37,610 nucleotides of DNA, from positions 1 through 37,610 of the forward strand of contig CAKQCC010000002.1 of the NCBI GenBank assembly GCA_934216625.1. The letters run 5' to 3'. This document shows, piece by piece, positions 15,086 through 22,206 of the stretch. The notes beneath the pieces are model-generated. The model saw nothing but the letters and a program-made list of their open reading frames with translations. It ran no database searches and had not been told where the DNA came from. How positions within the stretch are numbered: the stretch's first letter is position 1; every line of letters begins with the position of its first letter. This DNA is from an uncultured Lactobacillaceae bacterium (lineage in GTDB: Bacteria; Bacillota; Bacilli; Lactobacillales; Lactobacillaceae). A program made the translations under genes and the position numbers.

Positions 15086-16999
15086 TTGATTCACGTTCAT
15101 AAGAAGCCACGCTTAAAAAATAGTCGTTACATTACTGGTATTGATGGGCTGCGTGCTTTAGCAGTAATCGGGGTAATTGTCTACCATTTGTTACCGTTTG
15201 ATTTAAAGGGCGGCTACATGGGAGTTCCAATCTTTTTCGTCATTTCCGGATATTTAATTACCGATTTGCTAATGAAAGAATGGCACCAGACCGGTCGAAT
15301 TAATTTAAAGTCGTTTTACGCCCGCCGGATTAAGCGTTTGTATCCAGCACTGGTTGCGACCGTGATTGGTTCTGGGGCCTACATTACGATTTTTCAGCGC
15401 AGCTTATTGGTGCATTTGCGTTCGGTGATCTGGACCAATTTACTGTATGTGTATAATTGGTGGGAAATTGCCCATGGCCAAAGCTATTTCGATCGCTTTC
15501 AGGGTGAATCACCGTTTATTCACTTGTGGACGTTGTCAATTGATGGTCAATATTATTTATTTTGGCCGGTGGTGATGATCGGCCTCGTGCTTTTGTTCCG
15601 AAAACACCGAAAAATCTTAGCAGGATTATTTACTCTTCTGACTTTGTTGGGTGCTTGGTACATGTCGATAATTTACGCCAGCACCAGTAACATTAACCGA
15701 GTTTATTACGGAACCGACACCCGGATGTTTTCGATCCTGGCGGGGGTTGCGTTAGCTTACGCCTGCCCGGCTGATTCTTTTCGCCGTCACGCTAAAGTCG
15801 TTACGCGAATCTGGCTTGACGTAATTGGCGGCGTGATGTTGCTGGGATTGATCGTTTCCGGATTCACGATGGCCGGTCAAAGTGCGTTTACTTATCGTGG
15901 CGGAATGTTGATGGTAACGATTGAGTCAACCGTCTTTTTGCTGACGATCGTTGACCCGAATGCGGACTGGAACCGACTGATGACGAATCCCGTTTTTCAT
16001 TGGCTAGGGACCCGAAGTTACGGGATCTATCTCTATCAATTTCCGGTCATGATTTTTTACGAATCCAAAGTGACTGATCAGGCTTTGCATCCGGTCGTTA
16101 ACGCTTTGGTTGAAATGGTAATGATCGGTTTGATTAGTGAAGCTTCTTACCGCTGGCTTGAAGAACCGCTTCGTCACTATCGTTACCGTAATTTATTCTC
16201 TGACTTTCGGCACCGGTTTCTAAAAAACGATTCGTTAGCTGGTTTGCTCAAACGATTACTGATGATTCCAGTTGCCGCAGTTTTCCTGATTTGCGGAGTC
16301 GGTGCCGTTCAAGCACCTAATCACCAGGCTAAAAGTCAACTCCAGCGCCGGATTGCTAATAACCAAAGTTTGTTGAAAAATGGCGAGCATCGTTTACTCC
16401 AACGTCAGCGTCATGCTCGTAAATTGCCACCGTTAGCGATTCGGCAACAACTTCATCGACCGCTAAACAAGTCACAAAAGTCTTTGGCGAATCGGTACCA
16501 TTTGAATAAGTACCAGGTTTTATCGGCCAAGAGTTTCCCGATGACCGCAGTTGGTGACTCGGTGATGGTTGATAGTTCCCAGGACCTTCGTCAGATTTTT
16601 AAGAATACCTATGTAAAAGCGAAAGTTGGTGGTCAACTGTCACAAGCGGTTAACGTTTTACAGCAAATCAAGGCTCGACACGAATTACAAAAGAATATTT
16701 TGATTAACATCGGGACCAACGCTCCGCTGACGACTGGGCAAATTAATCAGGTCCTGAGGATTGCCGGGCCGCACCGCAGTGTCTTTTGGATTACGACCCA
16801 CGTTCCAACCAAACCTTACCAGAATTCGGTGAACCGTAACATTAAGAAAATGGCGCGTCGGCACCGGCAACTCCACGTGATTGACTGGTATCGGTTAAGT
16901 CAGCACCACGGTGATTATTTCTGGAGTGATCACGTTCACCCGAATCCAAAGGGCAATCAAGCTTACGTAAGTTTAATTGCCAGGACAATTTTCAAATAA
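15086..16999 (+). CDS. oatA: Peptidoglycan O-acetyltransferase, OatA type (AT3 plus SGNH)
   Basis: 637 residues. An N-terminal acyltransferase-3 membrane domain (to ~residue 400, about ten helices) opens with YITGIDGLRALAVIGVIVYHL and has GGYMGVPIFFVISGYLIT and FYARRIKRLYPAL. An extracellular SGNH domain follows, with GDS (Ser492) and SDHVHPNPKGN (Asp615, His618) as catalytic residues. OatA moves acetyl groups across the membrane to the 6-OH of N-acetylmuramic acid, giving lysozyme resistance. The start is TTG, seven bases after AAAGGAAGA; no ATG occurs before the first helix. The length fits the family. It sits next to an NlpC/P60 hydrolase and upstream of an Ogt-like gene. Confidence 0.93.
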   Translation: MIHVHKKPRLKNSRYITGIDGLRALAVIGVIVYHLLPFDLKGGYMGVPIFFVISGYLITDLLMKEWHQTGRINLKSFYARRIKRLYPALVATVIGSGAYITIFQRSLLVHLRSVIWTNLLYVYNWWEIAHGQSYFDRFQGESPFIHLWTLSIDGQYYLFWPVVMIGLVLLFRKHRKILAGLFTLLTLLGAWYMSIIYASTSNINRVYYGTDTRMFSILAGVALAYACPADSFRRHAKVVTRIWLDVIGGVMLLGLIVSGFTMAGQSAFTYRGGMLMVTIESTVFLLTIVDPNADWNRLMTNPVFHWLGTRSYGIYLYQFPVMIFYESKVTDQALHPVVNALVEMVMIGLISEASYRWLEEPLRHYRYRNLFSDFRHRFLKNDSLAGLLKRLLMIPVAAVFLICGVGAVQAPNHQAKSQLQRRIANNQSLLKNGEHRLLQRQRHARKLPPLAIRQQLHRPLNKSQKSLANRYHLNKYQVLSAKSFPMTAVGDSVMVDSSQDLRQIFKNTYVKAKVGGQLSQAVNVLQQIKARHELQKNILINIGTNAPLTTGQINQVLRIAGPHRSVFWITTHVPTKPYQNSVNRNIKKMARRHRQLHVIDWYRLSQHHGDYFWSDHVHPNPKGNQAYVSLIARTIFK

Positions 17000-17013
17000 T
17001 TTAGTTAAAATTA

Positions 17014-17026
17014 ACGGATATTCCGT
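17014..17026. repeat. Short inverted repeat between oatA and the Ogt-like gene
   Basis: ACGGA-TAT-TCCGT is a perfect palindrome; AATTA-type flanks extend it imperfectly. The same stretch can also pair with GGAACGTC downstream followed by TTTTT, so it could be part of a weak oatA terminator or an operator for the next gene. I cannot decide. Confidence 0.35.
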
Positions 17027-17067
17027 AATTAATTGTGGAACGTCTTTTTAAGTAAAGGTGTTTGTTA

Positions 17068-17580
17068 GTGGAAAGGGTATATTGGAATACTGTCGAATTC
17101 AATAATTCCCGAATGTTTTTGGTCACAACCCAGCGTGGAATTAAGTTTATTTCTAATCCTAAACGGGGAATTTCACAAATTTATGATTATTATCGTCATC
17201 AGGCTTTTGAATTTAAGTACCAGGCTTTAATTACGGCCCCTTATCAACGTTTTTTGTCTAGATATTTAGAGGGTGATTCCGGCCGTGGCCACCTCGATCT
17301 AGATTTGAACGGAATTGGGACTCAAGTTGACCGTCGAGTGTGGCGCTTGGTTCGCCGGATTCCCTATGGTGAAGTCAGGACTGTTGATCAGCTAGCTCAC
17401 CGTTTACACGTTAGTCAGACTCAAGTCGTTAGCGCGGTTCGCTTGAATCCGGTTTTGATTTTGATCCCGACTCACCGGGTGATCGTTAACTCGGAAAAGC
17501 TGGGCCACTTTCGGGAAAGTTTAGGAATGAAAAGCCAGTTGCTAGAAATTGAAACGATTATGCGTAACGTTAACGACTGA
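17068..17580 (+). CDS. Ogt/ATL-like protein with Thr in place of the acceptor Cys
   Basis: 170 residues with the two-part architecture of O6-alkylguanine-DNA alkyltransferases: an N-terminal ribonuclease-H-like part and a C-terminal DNA-binding part with QVDRRVWRLVRRIPYGEVRT and a helix-turn-helix. The active-site motif that normally reads PCHR is PTHR here (Pro134, Thr135, His136, Arg137; codon ACT at 17470-17472). The loop before it is also shortened (SAVRLNP instead of a longer G-x-A-N-x-x-N-P). It cannot transfer alkyl groups by the usual reaction and resembles ATL proteins (PWHR) that bind lesions and hand them to excision repair. The GTG at 17068 is seven bases after AAAGG; the upstream TTG at 17062 is too close. 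Confidence 0.78.
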   Translation: MERVYWNTVEFNNSRMFLVTTQRGIKFISNPKRGISQIYDYYRHQAFEFKYQALITAPYQRFLSRYLEGDSGRGHLDLDLNGIGTQVDRRVWRLVRRIPYGEVRTVDQLAHRLHVSQTQVVSAVRLNPVLILIPTHRVIVNSEKLGHFRESLGMKSQLLEIETIMRNVND

Positions 17581-17631
17581 TTAAAGGAAGGGTGGCAGGA
17601 GTACGGTTCTGATCTTGAATCGTGCGATCTT

Positions 17632-18513
17632 ATGAAAAAAATCTGGGCTTTTTTGGCAATGCTGTGCTTAGCGTTTAGTCTTTCGGGATGCTTTCACGAT
17701 CAATCAGCTAATGATCAAGGTTTGGCTAAGCTAAATTATCAATCCGGTCATTCGGCGATCGTTAAGGTTAATCACGATCGCAGTACTTTGAATCCCGATT
17801 CGTGGCACTCCGACCGGGTTCATTACGCTAATTTAGACCGCTTGAACCGGACTTCATCCGGTAACGTTGGTGATTTGGATCGGGAGAACGTCGCAAACGA
17901 TTCGCTGAGGCAGCGCCAGTACGTTTACCCGAGTGGCTGGCACCAAAAAATGGTCGCTAACCAGCCAATCTTGAACCGGGGCCATTTGATTGCTTATAGT
18001 TTATCGAAGGGAATTGATTCGGACGGTGATTACCGTCCCCAGAACCCGAGTGGCGACCAGAATAACCCTAAGAATCTTTTTACCCAGACAGCCTTTAGCA
18101 ATCAAAAGCTGCAAACCATTTACGAAAGTAAAGTTCGCGAAGCTTTGTACCGAGATAAAAAGGTGATTTTCCAAGCAAAGCCGATTTTCCGGGGGAATGA
18201 TTTAATGGCCCGCGGAATTCATTTACAGGCGATTTCAACCGATCGTTCTCTGAACTTTAACGTTTATTTATTTAACGTCCAGCCCGGTGTAAAATTTGAT
18301 TACGCGACGGGTCGTTCCGTGCTTGATCAGGACGTACGAATCCCGATTCCGAAGGGCGCACCCAATTTTGACGCCCCGCGTCGCTATAATTACCAGAGTG
18401 CTTGGAGTCATCGCTATTATCGTTATCGTCCGGCTCGTCGAAATTATTTTCACCGGCGTCGGTTGCTTGCCGAAACCATTATTAATTTAGTTGATTTAGG
18501 AGGAATAATATGA
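17632..18513 (+). CDS. Lipoprotein DNA/RNA non-specific nuclease (EndA/NucA type)
   Basis: 293 residues. A lipoprotein signal (MKKIWAFLAMLCLAFSLSGC) ends with lipobox Cys20, so the enzyme would be tethered outside the membrane. The nuclease core shows the beta-beta-alpha metal motif as NRGH (residues 115-118, His118 catalytic) and downstream NPKNLFTQTAFSNQ (Asn157 as metal ligand), as in EndA-type nucleases. The C-terminus is very basic (YYRYRPARRNYFHRRRLL). It would degrade external DNA or process it for uptake. There is no close ribosome site; AGGAG lies 30 bases upstream and no other in-frame start exists. The stop overlaps the next start (ATGA), and the last codons contain its GGAGGA. Confidence 0.86.
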   Translation: MKKIWAFLAMLCLAFSLSGCFHDQSANDQGLAKLNYQSGHSAIVKVNHDRSTLNPDSWHSDRVHYANLDRLNRTSSGNVGDLDRENVANDSLRQRQYVYPSGWHQKMVANQPILNRGHLIAYSLSKGIDSDGDYRPQNPSGDQNNPKNLFTQTAFSNQKLQTIYESKVREALYRDKKVIFQAKPIFRGNDLMARGIHLQAISTDRSLNFNVYLFNVQPGVKFDYATGRSVLDQDVRIPIPKGAPNFDAPRRYNYQSAWSHRYYRYRPARRNYFHRRRLLAETIINLVDLGGII

Positions 18514-18869
18514 TTGATACGCTTCAAATTACGTCCGCAGCCCAAAAGGAAATTAAGAAACGGATTTCCGGCCCAGCAAAGTTGTTACTTAACTATAATG
18601 ACGGGGTTGGCCCTTATTCAAAAGTCGGTTCGTGCAGTATTGGTACTGATTTTGACGTTCTGGCGGTTCGCCCGAACGAGAAGACTCCGGATTATAATGC
18701 CCAGTTGAAGAGTCCGCTGGGGGTCGTTAGTTATAAAAAGTATTCGGCTCGTTACTTAGACAACGGTTTGAAGCTAGATGTCGACCCTTCGTTCGGTCAA
18801 TTAACGTTGTCGAGCGCCGGTGGCTTAATCGACGGTAGTGTTCAAGTGATTGACGACCGAAAGAATTAA
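18510..18869 (+). CDS. HesB/IscA-like iron-sulfur biosynthesis family protein
   Basis: 119 residues, cytoplasmic, of the lactobacillar branch of the HesB-like (Fe-S biosynthesis) fold: KLLLNYNDGVGPYSKVGSCSIGTDFDVL, then VVSYKKYSARYLDNGLKLDVDPSFGQLTLSSAGGLIDG. Only one Cys (in GSCS) is visible; the CxC motif of true A-type scaffolds near the C-terminus is missing, so a classical Fe-S scaffold role is doubtful. The start overlaps the nuclease stop by four bases with GGAGGA ahead, so it is translationally coupled. A bidirectional terminator follows. Confidence 0.75.
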   Translation: MIDTLQITSAAQKEIKKRISGPAKLLLNYNDGVGPYSKVGSCSIGTDFDVLAVRPNEKTPDYNAQLKSPLGVVSYKKYSARYLDNGLKLDVDPSFGQLTLSSAGGLIDGSVQVIDDRKN

Positions 18870-18888
18870 AGAATTTGAAGAAATAATA

Positions 18889-18925
18889 AAAACGTCGATT
18901 CAAAATGGATCGGCGTTTTTTGTTT
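18889..18925. terminator. Bidirectional terminator between convergent operons
   Basis: AACGTCGAT and ATCGGCGTT pair with wobbles around an eight-base loop, with AAAA on the left and TTTTTTGTTT on the right. It can end the HesB-like gene on plus and the DUF2075 unit on minus. Confidence 0.85.
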
Positions 18926-19025
18926 AGGGTATGAAATTGATTAATTTTCTTATTAAAAGTTCGAATAACGTCTTCCGGCCGTAATTTTCGACTGGTGGAT
19001 ATTTAGTGACTTGTTCACGATTCAA
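18924..19025 (-). CDS. Possible 33-residue protein coupled to the DUF2075 gene
   Basis: A TTG at 19025 overlaps the TGA stop of the DUF2075 gene (TTGA), and the frame runs 33 codons to TAA at 18924, exactly at the terminator. It starts MNREQVTKYPPVENYGRKT and ends with a basic amphipathic stretch (FELLIRKLINFIP). The overlap geometry and the fit up to the terminator argue for translation coupled to the upstream gene. Against it: no good ribosome site (GGAAAA 14 bases before), a non-ATG start, and small size. No family recognised. Confidence 0.38.
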   Translation of the reverse strand: MNREQVTKYPPVENYGRKTLFELLIRKLINFIP

Positions 19026-20248
19026 GCATTTTTTGATCGGTTTTCCTGATAATTATTAATTAATCGTCTCCTAAGCAGCGGATCATGCGCAAAAATGTAT
19101 AAGCCCTTGACCCCGCGCTTCATCAGGACGTTAACTGAATTTAGGACCAGTTGCTGTTTAATTTTGGCAAACGTTTTGGGATCGCTAACGTCGCGGCGGT
19201 GCTTCAACGATTCGGTATCGGTGTATTTAGTGAAGTCAACTTTAATCTGGTTAGTATGCGGCTCGAGGTAAATCGGCGGGCCCAAAATCACCCCGACGTA
19301 GTTTAGATCGAAGCCCTGACAAGTGAACATGGAGCCGACTTCGTTGATGGTGTTCGGTAGTTCGGCCCACGGCGTCTGGGTATGATTGTATTGATCCCAC
19401 GGCATCTTGAAGCCATGAATTTCGTGGATGTAGTGTTTACCGCCATCCAAAGTGGAAGGATAACCAGAAGTTGACACGATCCTGGAGAGCCCGACTTCCC
19501 GATTACGTCTAACGATCGCCTGGCGCATCTTTTCGGCGTCGGCAAAAATCCGGAAGTCGTAATTTGACCCAAAATCTTTCGGAAACGCCGTTAATTGACC
19601 GTCGCTGAATTGGTTAATCCAGTGGACCAAACCGTCACTAGCGGTCATTCGAAACTGATGAGTCAGATGATAGCTGCCGTTAACGTACGGTTTAATGACT
19701 TTCCGAAGTCGTCGATTATCCCAGAAACTTTTGGTTCGGAGGACCTGGTGTCGATCGAAAACCAGAATCGTCACCTGTGAGCATTTGATAATTTCCGCCA
19801 GCTGGTTATTTTGGTAAAAATTATTGTAGTGATCGCTTTCGGACAGTAATAAATGAGCTTCGTCAATCACCGTAACGTCAGCGTGACCATGGTGCTTGTG
19901 CATTTGGTTGATAAACGAAGTGGGGCGGTTAAAGTTTTTCTTTAGGACGTGACTTTCGGTGCCAGCAATTTGCTTGTAAACTTTTAGAATTTCGGGATGA
20001 TTGACCAGAAAAAAGTTGTGAGTACGGTAAAACGGGCTTTTCGCATCGGCAGCCATTTGCTGGAAATTGTAAAAAAGCTGACTTAATACGACACTTTTTC
20101 CGGTCCCTGCGTCACCGTAAATCGTGAAAACGGCTTTTCGGCCACGCAAGTGTTTTTGGGTAAACGTTTCGATTCGTTGAATTAACCGGCTCTGTTCACT
20201 GGTTAAATGATGACCGGGGCCAATCTTAAAGGCAGCACGATTGTTCAT
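19022..20248 (-). CDS. DUF2075 (Schlafen group 3-like) P-loop ATPase/helicase-like protein
   Basis: 408 residues. Walker A is GDAGTGKS at 45-52 and Walker B VIDEAH at 127-132, followed by QVTILVFDRHQVL and a superfamily I helicase-like LTHQFRMTASDG and EVGSMFTCQGFDLNYVGVILGPP. This is the DUF2075 family, commonly called DNA/RNA helicase domain (Schlafen group 3). The role in lactobacilli is unclear; some relatives occur near defence or stress genes. The start ATG has GGAGGA in front at about eight bases. A possible 33-codon gene overlaps its stop. Upstream lies the pgm terminator, so it has its own promoter or depends on readthrough. Confidence 0.85.
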   Translation of the reverse strand: MNNRAAFKIGPGHHLTSEQSRLIQRIETFTQKHLRGRKAVFTIYGDAGTGKSVVLSQLFYNFQQMAADAKSPFYRTHNFFLVNHPEILKVYKQIAGTESHVLKKNFNRPTSFINQMHKHHGHADVTVIDEAHLLLSESDHYNNFYQNNQLAEIIKCSQVTILVFDRHQVLRTKSFWDNRRLRKVIKPYVNGSYHLTHQFRMTASDGLVHWINQFSDGQLTAFPKDFGSNYDFRIFADAEKMRQAIVRRNREVGLSRIVSTSGYPSTLDGGKHYIHEIHGFKMPWDQYNHTQTPWAELPNTINEVGSMFTCQGFDLNYVGVILGPPIYLEPHTNQIKVDFTKYTDTESLKHRRDVSDPKTFAKIKQQLVLNSVNVLMKRGVKGLYIFAHDPLLRRRLINNYQENRSKNA

Positions 20249-20264
20249 GTCAGTTCCTCCTTGT

Positions 20265-20294
20265 AAACAAAAAATCCACCGAATTCGGTGGATT
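20265..20294 (-). terminator. Terminator of the phosphoglucomutase gene
   Basis: The perfect palindrome AATCCACC-GAATTC-GGTGGATT (20273-20294) is followed on the minus strand by TTTTTTG. It lies 15 bases after the pgm stop. Confidence 0.9.
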
Positions 20295-20309
20295 CTAAAA
20301 CTACGTAAT

Positions 20310-22052
20310 TTATTTAGTTAATTTTTGAATTAAGTTAGCAACGGCCCGCTTGTAACTATTTAAGCGCTTAATTACGGCTTGGTTAGTTTGGTCACGGGTC
20401 CCAATGTAGAACCGGACCCGCGGCTCTGTGCCGCTCGGCCGCACCGTTAACCAAGTTCCGTCGGCTAACCAATACTTCATGACGTTCGATTTCGGTAAAT
20501 TGATCGGACTGATTTGGCCGTTAGCGAGAGTGGTCTTTGAACTTAAGAAGTCTTGGACTTTTTCAATTTTTTGACCATTGAAGCTGGTTAAACGAGCTTT
20601 TCTCAATTTAGCCAAAACGTTTTGCATCTCATGATGAGCGTTAATCCCGCTGAATAATTTCGAAGTGGTGTATTCTTTAAAGTAACCGTACTTTCGGTAA
20701 ATTGCTTGCAAACCGTCGTACATGGTCATCCCGCGGCTCTTGTAGTAGGCGGCCACTTCCGCCAATAGCATGGTGGACTGAATGGCGTCTTTGTCACGCA
20801 CAAACGGTTTGATTAAGTAGCCGTAGCTTTCTTCGAACCCGAACAAGAAAGTGTGCTGTTGGGTCTTTTCGTATTCTTTAATTTGCTGGCCAATGTATTT
20901 AAAACCGGTCAAGACGTTTTTCATTTCGACGCCGTAGTGATTAGCAATTTGGGTTGCCAATTCGGTTGAAACGATGGACTTAACCACCCGGCCGTTTTTC
21001 GGCAGCGTTCCGGCCTTCTGTTTAGCTTTTAAGATGTAGTTTAGTAAGATGCTGGCAATCTGGTTACCGGTCAATAACTTATATTCACCGTCGGGCTGAC
21101 GAACGGCGGCTCCCAAGCGGTCGGCATCCGGATCGGTGGCAATTAACACGTCAGCGTTGATTTTCTGACCCAATTGAATTGCCATGTGAAAAGCCTGCGG
21201 ATACTGCGGATTCGGGTGCGGAGTGTCCGGAAATTCCGGATCGGCAATCGCTTGCTGCGGAACGATCGTGTAGTTGGTGAAACCGGCTTCCTGTAAAGCA
21301 CGTCGGGCCAAGATTTTTCCGGTCCCGTAGAGCGGGGTATAAACGAATTTGAGTTTCGGGCCGATCTTTCGGATCAAATCATGGTTGATGTTGACCGATC
21401 GAGCCGCTTTTAAATAAGCTTCATCGACGTTTTCACCGATGATGTGCAGCAATTTTTTGCTTCGCATTTCCGGAACCGGCATGGTCGGAATCTTAAATAA
21501 GTCGTTCGCTTTCCTGGCCCGGCTAATAATGACACTCGAAGCCTTTGGCGGCATTTGCCCGCCGTCCGGACCGTAAATTTTGTAGCCGTTATATTGCTTG
21601 GGGTTATGGCTAGCGGTAATCATAACCCCGGCGAAAGTGTGTAAATAACGGACGGCGAATGAACACTCGGGGACGGGATGAATATCGTCGAAAACGAAGC
21701 TCCGGATCTGGTGAGCGCCCAACACCATTGCGGTCTGGTAAGCGAATTCCCTGGAATGATAACGGGAATCGAAACTAATGGCAACGCCACGGCTTTTTTC
21801 TTGGGAACTTAAGGTGTCCATATAACTGGCTAAGCCCTCGGTGGCTTGGCGAACCGTATAGATATTAATTCGATTTAACCCGGCACCCATGGTTCCGCGC
21901 ATCCCGGCGGTCCCAAAATTGAGCCGGGCTCCGAACGCGTCTTTGATTTGAGAATCGTGATTCTGCATGCTCTTTAATTCTTGTTTTAGATAAACTGGCA
22001 AATCAGGCTGCTGACACCAGTTTCGATAAGTTGCTTTTACGTTAATTGCCAT
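20310..22052 (-). CDS. pgcA: Phosphoglucomutase/phosphomannomutase family enzyme (PgcA type)
   Basis: 580 residues, cytoplasmic. It interconverts glucose-1-phosphate and glucose-6-phosphate through a phosphoserine. The order of motifs is complete: substrate entrance FGTAGMRGTMGAG (46-58), active Ser148 in TASHNPKQYNGYKIY, the metal loop DPDADRLG, sugar loop GFEESYGY, and the phosphate-binding RPSGTEPRVRFYIGT near the end. Length and sequence fit the alpha-phosphoglucomutase of Firmicutes (PgcA). The product feeds nucleotide-sugar and wall or exopolysaccharide synthesis. An in-frame TTG at 22067 lies inside the ribosome site; AAGGA seven bases before the ATG at 22052 decides the start. Confidence 0.95.
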   Translation of the reverse strand: MAINVKATYRNWCQQPDLPVYLKQELKSMQNHDSQIKDAFGARLNFGTAGMRGTMGAGLNRINIYTVRQATEGLASYMDTLSSQEKSRGVAISFDSRYHSREFAYQTAMVLGAHQIRSFVFDDIHPVPECSFAVRYLHTFAGVMITASHNPKQYNGYKIYGPDGGQMPPKASSVIISRARKANDLFKIPTMPVPEMRSKKLLHIIGENVDEAYLKAARSVNINHDLIRKIGPKLKFVYTPLYGTGKILARRALQEAGFTNYTIVPQQAIADPEFPDTPHPNPQYPQAFHMAIQLGQKINADVLIATDPDADRLGAAVRQPDGEYKLLTGNQIASILLNYILKAKQKAGTLPKNGRVVKSIVSTELATQIANHYGVEMKNVLTGFKYIGQQIKEYEKTQQHTFLFGFEESYGYLIKPFVRDKDAIQSTMLLAEVAAYYKSRGMTMYDGLQAIYRKYGYFKEYTTSKLFSGINAHHEMQNVLAKLRKARLTSFNGQKIEKVQDFLSSKTTLANGQISPINLPKSNVMKYWLADGTWLTVRPSGTEPRVRFYIGTRDQTNQAVIKRLNSYKRAVANLIQKLTK

Positions 22053-22094
22053 TGAACCATCCTTCAAATTGTTTATAAAAATTGTTCAATTCGA

Positions 22095-22123
22095 ATTATA
22101 ATTAAGCTGCTTGAGTAATTCAA
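22095..22123 (-). promoter_or_regulatory. Promoter of the phosphoglucomutase gene
   Basis: Minus-strand TTGAAT (22118-22123) and TATAAT (22095-22100) are spaced by 17 bases. Confidence 0.75.
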
Positions 22124-22137
22124 TGTAAACCGAACCA

Positions 22138-22168
22138 GCGGAATTTCCGCCGGCTTTTGTGTTATACT
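22138..22168 (+). promoter_or_regulatory. Extended -10 promoter of fhs with upstream palindrome
   Basis: TGTTATACT (22160-22168) is an extended -10. Just upstream, where a -35 would be, is the palindrome GCGGAA-T-TTCCGC (22138-22150) with partly matching CC and GG flanks. It lies in the place expected of an operator or activator site. Confidence 0.5.
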
Positions 22169-22206
22169 GTCGCTAGTTATTTTTGAAAGAGGCTATTCCA
22201 AGTTTT

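Noticed and set aside
18268..18490. Frames on both strands over the nuclease C-terminus
   Set aside because: Shadows of the basic C-terminal tail; no ribosome sites.
17632..18513. Frameshifted longer N-terminus for the nuclease
   Set aside because: The lipoprotein signal at the ATG is complete and no in-frame start exists between the previous stop and 17632.
22134..22158. Hairpin plus CTTTTG before fhs read as a terminator
   Set aside because: No plus-strand gene ends before it and it lies upstream of the fhs start point, so an operator role fits better.
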